In this document: positions 34,861 to 47,668 of the stretch, in pieces
How the letters are laid out: the number at the start of each line of letters is the position of its first letter
How positions within the stretch are numbered: position 1 is the first letter of the stretch
Source of the DNA: Actinostola sp. cb2023
Lineage: Eukaryota; Cnidaria; Anthozoa; Actiniaria; Actinostolidae
Assembly (NCBI GenBank): GCA_033675265.1
Contig: JAUJYZ010001532.1
Coordinates: 1-64,000 of the forward strand
Reading direction: 5' to 3'
Length of the DNA stretch: 64,000 nt
Position numbers and translations under genes: made by a program
Notes under the pieces: generated by a model
Databases searched by the model: none
Told to the model about the DNA's origin: nothing
The model's input: only the letters and a program-made list of their open reading frames with translations

Positions 34861-37800
34861 GTTAAGAGACGGAATCAAACCGGCCACGCAGTTGATTTTA
34901 ATTTCTGTCCCGTCGTTATTGAACATTTAATTAAGACTAGTTATGTCGTGTTGTACTGGACATGTCAAAGCGAATACAAGCTCTGCATTGATATTGAAGT
35001 GTGCCAAAAGTGCACTTTGTGTAGTGAAGACGTGAGAGTAACTTATATGAAATATTAGAGGTTAAGAGACGCATTCTCAAGAGAAACGCAATATAATGTG
35101 AAAAACTGAACTTGTAAATCTATATGTTTTATGCCAAAGCAGTCATTTGAATTCTTAAATTTGCCGCAAACTAAGCAAGTTATAAGAAACAATATTGACG
35201 TGTTGACATGAAACGGCCGACGCATTGAATTAAAATCATATGTCAGTTGACTCCCATCGTAGCTTTCTTATCGATATCAAATGGACGTACTCGCGTTGAG
35301 CAATGACGCTTCCTTTTGATCAATTTAATGTAGAACTCCGCGGTGCCTTTGCAGCTACAGTCGTTGACTCTAATATTAATATATTTATTGGATCACATAG
35401 GATGTTACGGCGATGCGCGTTAGTCGAGACAGGTGCAAGGCTCGCCTCTCCCAAATTTGACGCCTACGACTGAAATAGTTCATGTATATCATTACCCTGT
35501 TTGTCCTCGGTTGTCTACGTCTCGTCTTTTAATTTAGAAGTCAGATTCATCACCCAAACTCTAGCCGAAAAGGATCAGTCTGATATTGCTTCAATAGTAT
35601 AGGCTACTGAGACTGGAACTTCTATGTAGGAAGTTTGACACAACTTGTCCATGTACCAAATCCCCCTTGAAACCTCGCAGAAATCTGAGGATCTAGGAAA
35701 TTAAAGCTGTCTTTGAAACTTAATCTCATCTGTTGTATTCTGTTGCCTGAAGCACATTAAATTCCCATTGTATAGTATGCTTGGAGAAATTCGATTGCAT
35801 ATGTCTTTGCTTTTAAACGATAAGCATCAATGACACATTTGGCTGACAACACTAATACGGTATCGTAAATCCATTTCGTCGCCGCCATTCTTACATGAAG
35901 CTATACAAAGCAAAAAAAGACATCCAAAGAGAACTGACACTGAGCTACTTTCTGAGAGGCGGATAAGGCGCTTTAAGCGAAGGGATTCACTGAAAATTCT
36001 GGATCTTTCAAAAGACGAAAACACAGTCAATAGAGAGTGAGTGAGTGATGGGAATATATCACCTTTTCCATATACTGGCGCCGCTTAGAAAACTAAGATG
36101 TTGATAAAAGCGAGCGAGCAGTTAAATATTTCATGTGCTTGTGATTTTTCTTCCCAGAGACTTATTCCGATGTAGACTTATTACAATGTAGCTTCCCCTC
36201 GTGTAATTTCATCGACTGCTGCTTTGTAATATAAATTAAGCATTTTAAATTTCTCTAGTACGATGCCTGAGTCGGTGATTGTGGGTCGTCGAAAATTGAT
36301 TATTGGTTTTGCCAGTCGATGGTGGTTATGTCAGTACAGTGCAGTCTGTTTGTCTTTCAACCTGTTTCAGAGTTCATAATTTGATTGCTTTTTCTTTGTT
36401 TTTCTTCGGTTCACACCACATACATTTCTGTTTGTGGAAGAGCAGCCTTTGTGTGGTTTATTGATTTCTGTTGATATTATTGTGCGAGGGTTTAGTTCTG
36501 AAAGTTGCGGGTGAAATTGGTGTTTGTTTTGAGGTCAGTTGACTGACTGCAAAGCTTGAACAAAAGAAACTAGTTACGAACGAGAGAAAAACAACTGCGA
36601 AGACTGAAACTTAACAGGAAGTTTTGTAATGTGATAAACACTGAAATGCGTGGCGATAATACTTTTGAGCCGATAAACTCGACGATGGAGAGATTTATTG
36701 ACAAAAAAAGAATCAGCTTTTAAGGTGCTTTTTGTTTTGATCTGGATTGCACTGATTCACTTATCGATTATAAACACCCCCAAAGTAAAAATAATATCGT
36801 AATTCAAAAACATTTTCAAAATAAAACTAGCCCCGAAATCTAGCTCGAAACTTTTCAATTTGAACGCATTTCCAAGGTGGTTGAGTGTGTATACTGGTTG
36901 GAGACATCCAATTGTTTCACGAGAAAAAATGATTGACAGGCAGTTCCATATTTGTCCTCCCAGACATATCAGCTGTGTAATGTTTTCTCGTTTCAAATAA
37001 GATCTTTAAGACCAAGTTTACATGTATAATTTTGGGTATCGGTTTCTGAAACGCACAAATCAGGAGTTACAGCAAGTAAGGTGCTTTGGAAAAAACTTTC
37101 CATTACCCCCGATACAAGGTGCACATTGACCTATAAAACAACAACACTAGCAATTAAGAGGTAAGAACACGTCACCACGGAAACCCCCTCTAAAAGTATT
37201 TGTTTTACCCAGTGTCAATAATTCAAAAGGGGGGGAAGAGCGGTCAATATTTTGAAGAGAAAACACTGCACACTTTTAACCGATGACTGCAGCACTCGTG
37301 TAACTGTTGACAGAGGTCTTAGAGCCGGATTTGTCAAAATGGGTCTTCAACTATACTTTTAGAATCGACCAAAATAGTAGTGTTCATCTCATGAAATATT
37401 GATCAAGAAGACGTGTAACTTAGGCGCTTGATATTGGCCTCGAGGCCCAAAACAATTGCTGGCGAGAGAACCCACCGTTGGTGGTGGAAAATGTGATGAT
37501 CATGCATGGAACAATACCCAAGTAATTATTACAAAGAATTCTGACATATTTGAATAGCAATATTTGAATAGGTATATGTTAGTGTGACGGTCATAAAGCA
37601 GAAACGTCAAAACACAAAAAAGAAATATTAGCACTAGTAATTTATCTACATCGCCAACACCTGGGCTTTGCAAGCAACTGTTAGAAATGTTATTTTCTTC
37701 GCGTTTATCAGCCGAGAAAAGGTGTGGCTTGACAATATTTGAAAATACACTCTGTGGAGGTGGACATGATAATGGCTGTCCTTGATTTCGCTAGATTGCA

Positions 37801-37980
37801 TGTTCTAATATATTTGATATTAATCTTTTATAGCCAAACATAAAGGCATTAGTACCAAAGGCTACCCAATGATTAATGTGTCTGATCAGGTGAACTTGCA
37901 GGGTATTCCCTTGATATGTAACACATAAAACCGTAGACAAAATGAGCAGCATATACGTCTCACTAGCTAAGCTTATAAGT
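34861..37980. other. Intergenic DNA downstream of GPCR 1
   Basis: No second gene, RNA or strong repeat is seen in these 3.1 kb. TTAAGAGACG occurs just after the GPCR stop (34862) and again near 35059. No AATAAA lies close to the GPCR stop, so its 3' end is unclear. Confidence 0.45.
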
Positions 37981-39079
37981 GTTTATTTTATTTTTTTATT
38001 ATTATTATTTCCTAGTACAACTACCCCTCAATTCTCCTGAAAGTAGGTGTAGGATGGCTCCTAAAAGCCTCTGGGCTGTCTGAGGCTTTAGTGAAGCGTA
38101 CGACACTTGGGGCTTTTGTTCCATTCTGATTACAGTTCTTGGGGAAAACAATTTTTTTCTAAGATTCAGTGTTTTGGACTTTATAGTCATAAATGAGTGT
38201 GGCATGGTGTTTCTTTGCCTATGTGGCTTTTGTAATTTGTCGCACTAGGTGTGACTGCCACAAGCCCGTCAGTTTTCCTGGTCATTTTTCATGTTCTTTT
38301 CTAACAGTTGTGTTTCAGTCTTTAACTATTTTCCATCAACATTTTTAACAAGCAAACAAAACGCACCGTGACTGACAGGCTAAATGTATATGATAAAAGC
38401 TGCGATCAGATCAAAGAAAAGCGAAGAAAAAGGCCGGGACTGCCGGCATAACGGCTGAAATGTCATGAAATAAATGACATTAAATTAACTTGCTTCGAAC
38501 CTACAATGGAGTGAAAAGACCGCATAATACACTCAGGTTGATATTCAAACTAACTCATTAACAATGGAATTAAATTTGGAGGATGTATGGTTGAGAGTGG
38601 AATAAAAAAGTGCCGGATGGATGGAGCCGGAAATAAATTATCAAAAAAAAAAAGAATAGAGAAAAAGATTAGTAAAGCGCATGTATTGCTATTCGAAAAA
38701 GAATGCATTGCCAGAGTTGGATTTCAAATGTTGAAATCTCCATAATATCTTGCTGGGACGAATATATGACTGCCCTTCACTGTTAATGTGAATTTGTGGT
38801 ATTGACGGTCCAAAAATGGTGTTCACATTCTGTTTCCAGGAAATTCCGTATTTGATAACGGTACATTCCATATTTTATGTCATAGATCAAACACGAGAAA
38901 GAGTCCGATATCCAAACAGCGCCGGAGAAATGGGTTGGGAAAAAAACGAGGCGCAGCCGAATTTATTGTTTATCCCGCTAGTTGTCAATCTTCCAATTAA
39001 ATATCTAGCAGGCGTGCGTGCGCTTCTCGAAAGTCCCAGGGGGAAAACAACCTGACTGGGGTCACCCGCGAAGGCAGAT
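37981..39079. other. Intergenic DNA, no gene seen
   Basis: A T-rich and ATT stretch at 37983-38010 is followed by unique sequence. An A-rich tract lies at 38643-38653. Open frames are short and overlap on both strands. Confidence 0.45.
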
Positions 39080-39513
39080 GGGGTTGTAATACGTATTCCA
39101 TATATTCCAATAGCGGCCCCTAACAAGCGTACAGCGGCCCCTAACAAGCGAATAGCGGTCCCAATTTGGCTAATAGGTATTTGCAATGCAAAATATTTTC
39201 AAAAGCTAGAAAAAATGCAGAGCTTGGCAGCGTAATCCCTCGTGGTCAAGTGCGTTATATAAAGCGGAGGGTTAGGTTTAGGGTTAGGGATGGGGCAGGC
39301 TATAAAGTGATTAATTTGATGATTTGAGTTTCAGATTTGATATACAGTTTTAAAAGGTTAAGAAGTTTTAATAATTGGATGAAAAAAAATTCTAAGTCCA
39401 ATCCTAGGAAATAAAAAAATGGGTCGCTATTCGCTTGTTAAGTGCTTCAATCTATTCGCTTGTTAGGGGCCGCTATACGCTCATACCATATATGGAATAC
39501 GTATTACAACCCC
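39080..39513. mobile_element. 434-bp MITE with long inverted ends
   Basis: GGGGTTGTAATACGTATTCC at the left is mirrored by GGAATACGTATTACAACCCC at the right. The ends continue with GCGGCCCCTAACAAGCG, itself present twice on the left and in inverted, partly duplicated form on the right (CGCTTGTTAGGGGCCGC). A short vertebrate-type telomere-like GGGTTAGGTTTAGGGTTAGG lies inside at about 39269. No coding capacity. Confidence 0.8.
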
Positions 39514-40129
39514 GGCTCCGCGAAGGTCTGAAAAACTAATCTTGCAAAAATGATGCAAATTGATAAGGTTTCGAACTCAATAAAATGTTCGAATCTTCGA
39601 TGACACGTTTGGGTAAATTTTTGTGGGCCTTTTGAGGAACGTACGCCAGGAACGCCTGACAATAACTGTTTTATAAGTTTCTTTTGGGCTATCTGAGTTT
39701 AGAGTGTGACTGTTGTGCAACATAGTGTACGTGCATGCATGGTTACTATAGACGTGTGAGCAGGACGGGTTTTTGATGTTGAATCAGATCTGTCATGCAA
39801 CTAGGTCAATTGCAGTAATCGTGCGTCAAGAGAGAAGATAAGATACAACAGTGCGACGACGAAAGTGACACTGTATTGAATACAGTTTACCAATATTATA
39901 ACATATAACAGAGGGCGTAAGAGGTTGTGAAATACTACAGAAGAGTCATTGTGACATGAGTGTTGAGTCTTGTATCTGTGCAGCTGACCATTAATACATT
40001 AGAAGTCTTTGAAAACTTATCAAATCTAGAGGTCAATAATACCGGCACAAGTGGAACTAACGGAAATACTTTTGTGGCCGGATTGGTGTTGTCACAACGA
40101 GGCATGCAAGCTTTAAGCGCAAGAACATA
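39514..40129. other. Spacer before the 60-bp minisatellite
   Basis: Nothing recognised. Confidence 0.4.
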
Positions 40130-41960
40130 AAAAAGGTTTGATCTGCAGTGTTCTCACAGTGAAATAAGGCCTCTTCTGCTTGCGATTATACTTGCGTGAC
40201 GAAAGCCCGTTTTTCACAGTGAAATAAAGGGCCTCTTCTGCTTGCGCATATACTTGCGTGATGAAAGCCCGTTTTTCACAGTGAAATAAAGGCCTTTTTT
40301 GCTTGCGCATATACTTGCGTGATGAAAGCCCGTTTTTCACAGTGAAATAAAGGCCTCTTTTGCTTGCGCATATCCTTGCGTGATGAAAGCCCGTTTTTCA
40401 CAGTGAAATAAAGGCCTTTTTTGCTTGCGCATATACTTGCGTGATTAAAGCCCGTTTTTCACAGTGAAATAAAGGCCTCTTCTGCTTGCGCATATACTTG
40501 CGTGATGAAAGCCCGTTTTTCACAGTGAAATAAAGGCCTTTTTTGCTTGCGCATATACTTGCGTGATGAAAGCCCGTTTTTCACAGTGAAATAAAGGCCT
40601 CTTTTGCTTGCGCATATACTTGCGTGATGAAAGCCCGTTTTTCACAGTGAAATAAAGGCCTTTTTTGCTTGCGCATATACTTGCGTGATGAAAGCCCGTT
40701 TTTCACAGTGAAATAAAGGCCTCTTTTGCTTACGCATATACTTGCGTGATGAAAGCCCGTTTTTCACAGTGAAATAAAGGCCTTTTTTGCTTGCGCATAT
40801 ACTTGCGTGATGAAAGCCCGTTTTTCACAGTGAAATATGAAAGGCCTTTTTTGCTTGCGCGCATATACTTGCGTGATGAAAGCCCGTTTTTCACAGTGAA
40901 ATAAAGGCCTTTTTTGCTTGCGCATATACTTGCGTGATGAAAGCCCGTTTTTCACAGTGAAATAAAGGCCTTTTTTGCTTGCGCATATACTTGCGTGATG
41001 AAAGCCCGTTTTTCACAGTGAAATAAAGGCCTTTTTTGCTTGCGCATATACTTGCGTGATGAAAGCCCGTTAAAGGTCTCTTACTTGCGCATATACTTGC
41101 GTGATAAAAACCCGTTTTTCACAGTGAAATAAAGGCCTCTTGCTTGCGCATATACTTGCGTGATGAAAGCCCGTTTTTGACAGTGAAATAAAGGCCTCTT
41201 TTGCTTGCGCATATACTTGCGTGATGAAAGCCCGTTAAAGGTCTCTTACTTGCGCATATACTTGCGTGATAAAAACCCGTTTTTCACAGTGAAATAAAGG
41301 CCTCTTGCTTGCGCATATACTTGCGTGATGAAAGCCCGTTTTTGACAGTGAAATAAAGGCCTCTTGCTTGCGCATATCCTTGCGTGATGAAAGCCCGTTT
41401 TAATAATAATTTTTCACAGTGAAATAAAGGCCTCTTGCTTGCGCATATCCTTGCGTGATGAAGGCCCGTTTTTAATAATAATTTTTCACAGTGAAATAAA
41501 GGCCTCTTGCTTGCGCATATACTTGCGTGATGAAAGCCCGTTTTTCACAGTGAAATAAAGGCCTCTTTTGCTTACGCATATACTTGCGTGATGAAAGCCC
41601 GTTTTTCACAGTGAAATAAAGGCCTATTTTGCTTACGCATATCCTTGCGTGATGAAAGCCCGTTTTTTACAGTGAAATAAAGGCCTCTTTTGCTTGCGCA
41701 TATACTTGTGTGATGAAAGCCCGTTTTTCACAGTGAAATAAAGGCCTCTTTTGCTTGCGCATATCCTTGCGTGATGAAAGCCCGTTTTTAATAATAATTT
41801 TTCTCAGTGAAATAAAGGCCTCTTTTGCTTGCGCATATCCTTGCGTAATAAAGGCCGTTTTTCATTGTGAAATAATGTCTCTTGTACTGATTTGCTCTTA
41901 TGCTTGCGTCATGCCCACTTTTCACAGTGAAATAGCGCCTCTTCTGCTTCAGTGTCTTTG
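40130..41960. repeat. 60-61-bp minisatellite, about 30 copies
   Basis: The unit runs TTTTTCACAGTGAAATAAAG, GCCTCTTTTGCTTGCGCATA, TACTTGCGTGATGAAAGCCC G. In the first half, units with GCCTTTTTTG alternate with units with GCCTCTT(T/C)TG, suggesting a dimeric higher-order unit of about 121 bp. A ~166-bp block around 41068-41195 is repeated at 41234-41363. Some later units gain a TAATAATAAT insertion. The open frames on either strand only translate the repeat. Confidence 0.95.
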
Positions 41961-43310
<1,350 letters not shown>

Positions 43311-43519
43311 GGTTGCGAACTGAAAGGACGTTTGCAAAAAAACATATTGTTCTCATAACAAAAACACTTTGTCTGAAATTGAAACTGAAAACATCAACAC
43401 ATGTTAGCAGGGTAAAGCCTGGTCCTCATTCGGTGCTTATGCAGACTTCTAGGAACTGGTACATGCATGCAATAGTCCATTTTCTAGTAGTATACTGTTG
43501 CAACATCGATGTATATTTG

Positions 43520-43676
43520 TAGAGTGCAAACACTAAAACCATGAAACAGTGCTAACTTTAATTAGCACTAAATAGTGCAATGTCTTTTGTTTTCTATTGT
43601 TTTATTGGGGCTATTTGGCACTAACTAGTTAGCTAGTTTGTACTACGTTTCACGGTTTTAGCTCGTTTGTACTCTA
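43520..43676. mobile_element. MITE, TAGAGTGC family, copy 2 (157 bp)
   Basis: The left end TAGAGTGCAAACACTAAAAC and right end GTTTCACGGTTTTAGCTCGT plus TTGTACTCTA form inverted repeats. The core TTTTGTTTTCTATTGTTTTA matches the core of copies at 13561 and 45493. Confidence 0.8.
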
Positions 43677-44305
43677 CTTGCATGACTACCTTAAAAGCGT
43701 TTCAATTTTCAAAAAGGTGAATAATTCTGAATGTAGGTGGAAGCTGAAATGTCATTTTTGGGGGGTTGCTGTTACTGTTGACATGTTTCGAGACCTGCAT
43801 TTAATCTATTCCTTCTGGCGATTTTCATGAGAATAAGAAGACCGTTTCCGCATCATCTGCCGACGCACTTTTCCGTAAATTCAGCGGCAAAGTTTGTTTT
43901 TAAATCGAAAGGTTTTTCTGGTGTTCCGACAAAAAGTTTCCCTTCGGGGGATTCAAGGCTATATAATTGAATATGCAAACCAAATGACGTCTGAATCATA
44001 CATTAAAACTGTGCGATAGTAGGAGAGATAATGGCTGTTATCTGAGCTGAATATAAATGTCGATTGTCTTAGTCGATATATAGGGTTACAGCTATTTCAA
44101 AAAAGGCTCTCTCGTGTTTCGTGCGTATTACACATTGCATTGTGTATTCGATGATTGAAATGCGTCTTAGCCTGTATAAAACAGTCATGCTGCCACCATA
44201 TAACCACCATTATACGACAAGGATAATTGGATTTTTATGACGTGGTGGTTTAGTTCTTAGATGACTATGTTCCCAACTATCTGATGTCATCGTAAGAGAT
44301 TGGCC
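43677..44305. other. Intergenic DNA, nothing recognised
   Basis: Unique-looking sequence without a gene, ending at the promoter-like block at 44.3 kb. Confidence 0.4.
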
Positions 44306-44307
44306 AA

Positions 44308-44352
44308 ACCAATCACGTGAGATTAGAACATGTGGAACTCGGTTTATATAAG
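44308..44352 (+). promoter_or_regulatory. Promoter-like block: CCAAT, CACGTG and TATATAAG
   Basis: ACCAATCACGTGAG at about 44309 combines a CCAAT box and an E-box (CACGTG). About 30 bp further on comes TTTATATAAGGG (44343-44354), a near-ideal TATA box. A start would be expected about 30 bp downstream. No coding frame begins before an AATAAA at 44575, so any transcript may be short and non-coding. Confidence 0.4.
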
Positions 44353-44488
44353 GGCTGTCGTATCAATCACACGTCCCTTTCCTCGTTCACATTGGTATAT
44401 CAAGTACAAGAATTCTTCACTGAAAGAACATTTTCCCACCACCTCCCCCTTACTAACGCCCGTGCATAGACATTTTAGTTTTACTTAA

Positions 44489-44545
44489 AGTTGGTTCTCT
44501 TCGGCAGGTGCGTGTATTCCCCCACCTTTGCTGAAGAGCCAAGCT
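44489..44545 (+). ncRNA. Hairpin in the putative short transcript, possible small RNA precursor
   Basis: AGTTGGTTCTCTTCGGCAGG TG and CACCTTTGCTGAAGAGCCAA GCT pair over about 20 positions with two 2-nt bulges around a ~10-nt loop. It lies about 140 nt downstream of a TATA box and 30 nt upstream of AATAAA. The size would suit a small-RNA precursor. It does not match the metazoan histone stem-loop or any small RNA I recognise. Support is structure and context only. Confidence 0.25.
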
Positions 44546-44569
44546 GATTTTAAAATATCGATTGTTTTG

Positions 44570-45492
44570 TTGTTGAATAAAAACGTCACATTTGTGGCCA
44601 AATTCATTCCATACAAGACTGATTGTCATTTGATGCTCTCTTCAACAAACGAGTGCGTCGCTACACAGAGCGCCCGTTCATCCCTTTAATAATCTATTGT
44701 ATGACACGGAATAAAAATAGTGATGGGCTTCGATGGAAAGTTATTTGGTTTGTCGACATGTTGAGCTCAGTGAGTAGAAAAATGATTCTCAGTATAATCA
44801 TATGCAAAACTCAATGTGCAATGCGAAGCACGAGACAACATTTTTTGAAATAGCGGTATACAGACAAAGCTGTGTTAAGCGGCCACCGGCTTTATTGCAC
44901 AGTGCATTTGAATAGACCCTATGCAAAAAGGTGTGGCAAAGGAGATGCCTTAGTTCATCACTTATAGAGAAGACATCATTACCATCATTTAAAAGAGCGT
45001 ACCCAAGCTAGTGACCTTGCCAAATCTTAGTGTTGTAAGATAAAATGCTAAAAAGTTACAGCTATTTGAAATTAGAAAGATTTGTATGGAAAAGAGAGGC
45101 AATGCCTTGCCAGCCTCGTTTTCATGTTTATGGTACATTTCAAATGCTTATAACTCTGCACTAACGTAACATGCAACTTCATAAATGTACCAAATTACTT
45201 ATTTAAACATGGTATTTCTTGTAATGGAAATATTTGTTTGAAATCATTTATATTTCGTGGTGCTCGTTCCCAGTCTTCACTCGTTTTAAATTTGCATAGG
45301 GTCCTGGCAAAAATGATCATGTTAGAATGACAATACTACTTGTGCAATTTGTCGAGTGCAACGCAAAGAAAACTGAATAATAATAATAATAAAAATAAAT
45401 GAGACATCAGCAGAGGGCGACTTATGACCTCTTCAAAAATTGCGGAATCAGAAAATCTTGTGTATTGCAGATATAGCTAATGTGTTGTAGCA
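44570..45492. other. Intergenic DNA, no gene seen
   Basis: AATAAAAA at 44575 may be a polyadenylation signal for the short unit upstream. A 76-codon basic frame at 44623-44853 has no recognisable similarity. Confidence 0.4.
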
Positions 45493-45533
45493 TAGAGTGC
45501 AAACCATATGTCCGTGAAATAGTACTATTACTA

Positions 45534-45815
45534 CAGTCATTTGCAAAAATTCTGGCCGCCACGAAATATCAATATATCGGGTGCATTACGGGGTAATTAA
45601 ATAATCTAAAATTCCCCTTAAAGCGGGTTAACGCCAGCAAAGTTGGTAGAAATATTTAGTATAATGTTTATTTTAGTCTTACGTTTGTTGTTTGTAAATT
45701 TTGCTTCATTTAATAAGTTAGGAAACTCAAACTAGTATTATTTAATTACCCATAATGCACCCGATATATTGATATATTGATATTTCGTGGCCGCCAGAAT
45801 TTTTGCAAATGACTG
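45534..45815. mobile_element. Mariner-type MITE (CAGTCATTTGC ends), nested
   Basis: CAGTCATTTGCAAAAATTCT at the left and AGAATTTTTGCAAATGACTG at the right are perfect inverted ends continuing into GGCCGCCACGA. TA precedes the left end. The internal sequence matches the element at 50453-50726 in the opposite orientation. Confidence 0.85.
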
Positions 45816-45849
45816 CGTAAATAGTACTAAATAGTTATTAAAAATCTTG

Positions 45850-45975
45850 TAATTGCAGCCAGGATGCATTACATGACATTAAAATTGGTTGTCTCTGGCT
45901 TATATATTTGTTAATTAAGCTACAAACGTTTCGATCCTTCCTCGGATCTTCTTCAGTGTAACGATCTTGTTGTAC
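45850..45975 (-). mobile_element. Penelope-like terminal fragment with hammerhead-like motif
   Basis: On the minus strand CTGAAGAAGATCCGAGGAAG GATCGAAACG gives CUGANGA, a short stem (GATCC/GGATC) and GAAAC, the order of a hammerhead core. This is the signature phrase of terminal regions of Penelope-like elements. It lies inside a MITE, so it was inserted there or captured. Confidence 0.4.
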
Positions 45976-46075
45976 TAAATAGTGCTATTTCTATTGTTTT
46001 CTATTGTTTCATCAGTGCTATTTAGTACTAATTAGTTAGTACTGTTTCACGGACATATGGTTTGCATGCACTCTA

Positions 46076-46722
46076 TATTATATTATCTTTCTCATACCAG
46101 CAAAAATAAATCTACCAAAGTTTAGAGCGATTCTATAAATACATTAAAAGTTATGGCAACTTGAAGTATTGAGAAATTAGGCTTCGGACTGATCAGCCTC
46201 GTTTCCATGCATTTGCTAGAATTGAAATTTGCATAAACTGAAAGCATAACGAGTGAAGTGAAGTTAAAATAAAATATTGAAAGATCATCCACAGTTTAGT
46301 ATTATCTCTGCTTTACGTATGTGTAATTCTTTGTAAAACCATTGTAATTTGGAAAAAATAAAATTCCCATCTAAAAAGACGCAAAAATCATTTTATTCAA
46401 TTATTTAGTAGCCTCGGAAGCAATGGTTGGGCTGCCTGTGATAAAAGGTGTGTCACACCGTATATGCCATTTGATCCCAGGAATTACCGGCGCAAATCGA
46501 TCGAGCCTAAGCCCCATTCTCTCACGCGTGGTACTGAGTGGACGTTAGATTTTTTTTACAAAGTGCTTGTAACTCCAAATATGACGTAGTACCAGTTTGG
46601 TTCATAGTATGTGTCGAGAATATGACGTATGTAATGTTAATGCTGACTTTGTACCGCGGGCTCTAAAAATTGACTTGTTACGTGACGACCTTCGCATTGC
46701 GATTATATATATATATATATAC
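46076..46722. other. Intergenic DNA with a (TA)n tract
   Basis: No gene is seen. ATATATATAT at 46704-46720 abuts the small MITE that follows. Confidence 0.45.
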
Positions 46723-46839
46723 CTAACCAAAAAAAATCTGCAACTTTAAGATATATATATATCCTTTGTTCTCGAAGAAAAAACAATAGAGAAGCAAAAG
46801 ACATATATAATTCCAAAGTTGCAGAATTTTTTTGGTTAG
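46723..46839. mobile_element. 117-bp MITE in a TA microsatellite
   Basis: CTAACCAAAAAAAATCTGCA ACTTT and AAAGTTGCAGAATTTTTTTG GTTAG are inverted ends with one to two mismatches. Both flanks are (TA)n, fitting insertion into TA. No coding capacity. Confidence 0.75.
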
Positions 46840-46985
46840 TATATATATATATATATACTCTTCAGGTGGCAATGCGTGAATAATTCGACAAAGAATGTTA
46901 CATAGATTGATAGAAAGGTCATGTTACGTGTGTTGTTATAGCGCGCACGCTAGATAGGTTCTATATATTCTGTTATACGAATATG

Positions 46986-47668
46986 TTATACGAATTCCAG
47001 CAGATATTTGTTACGATGCCTACAACCGCTCGGGAATTCATTGCGCTTGTTAAGTGTGCAAAGGTCAGGTTTACATAAGATATAATATTTCTCAGTTAAG
47101 CATAAATTACAACGTTTAGCGGCGTTAGAATACGATTTAGCTTTCTTGATAACTTTCCACTTAATTTCATACGTTTCGTTATTGTCCTTTAGTGTCCATA
47201 TATATTTGCTCAATTCTGTGGCGTTTCGGTGTTTTACGTTTCTAAATGAAGCTGTATGGTTTCTGTACCTAGTTTTAAAGGCATTTTCTGTTAGTCCTAT
47301 ATATGTTTCTATTCTGTTGTTGCTCTTGACGGTGGCCTGGTATATTACACTTTCTGTAAGGTACTTCTTTTCCAGCGGGCACTCAGTGCTGTTTCTGCAG
47401 TTACATTCTTTCTTTGTGTTTTCTGTATTTGTTTGTGCCTTCTTGATTGTCGATGTGTTATGGGTGGTAATTGTACTCCTTATATTAGGCATGCACGAGT
47501 AGCTTAACTTTCAGTGTGTTGCGGTTAAATATCTTGCGGAGTATGTTGTTTTGATTGAAGCTTTCTCCGATGATATTGAGAAATTTCTTCCCGATGTTGG
47601 TGGTACGTTTGCGCTATTCGGTGGGTTATTCCATGTTACGTTTCTTTTACGGTTTTTGTGGCTACTGC
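46986..47668 (-). pseudogene. Penelope-like element: linker and GIY-YIG endonuclease domain
   Basis: On the minus strand NVTWNNPPNSANV and TNIGKKFLNIIGESFNQNN lead into KIFNRNTLKV. After one frame change comes a 168-codon frame with the cysteine-rich CNCRNSTECPLEKKYLTES. The GIY-YIG-type nuclease follows (VIYQATV ... ETYIGLTENAFKTRYRNH ... NATELSKYIW), with CNLCLTEKYYI and a LLEFV end. This is the C-terminal half of a Penelope-like retroelement ORF, which cuts target DNA for retrotransposition. At least one frameshift near 47490-47500 and the insertion upstream make it inactive. Confidence 0.88.

Larger units (their letters stand above)
45493..46075. mobile_element. MITE, TAGAGTGC family, copy 3, enlarged by nested insertions
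   Basis: The ends TAGAGTGCAAACCATATGTC and GACATATGGTTTGCATGCAC TCTA are inverted repeats, differing by a few bases. The family core CTATTGTTTTCTATTGTTTC lies at about 45990. Two other elements sit inside: the 282-bp MITE at 45534-45815 and a Penelope-like terminal fragment at about 45850-45975. Confidence 0.85.

Noticed and set aside
40113..40955. Repetitive open frames (KNGLSSRKYMRKQKRP) on the minus strand
   Set aside because: They only translate the 60-bp minisatellite and break wherever a unit changes length.
44489..44545. Histone mRNA 3' stem-loop
   Set aside because: The hairpin lacks the conserved 6-bp stem, 4-nt loop and flanks of the metazoan histone element, and no histone frame is nearby.
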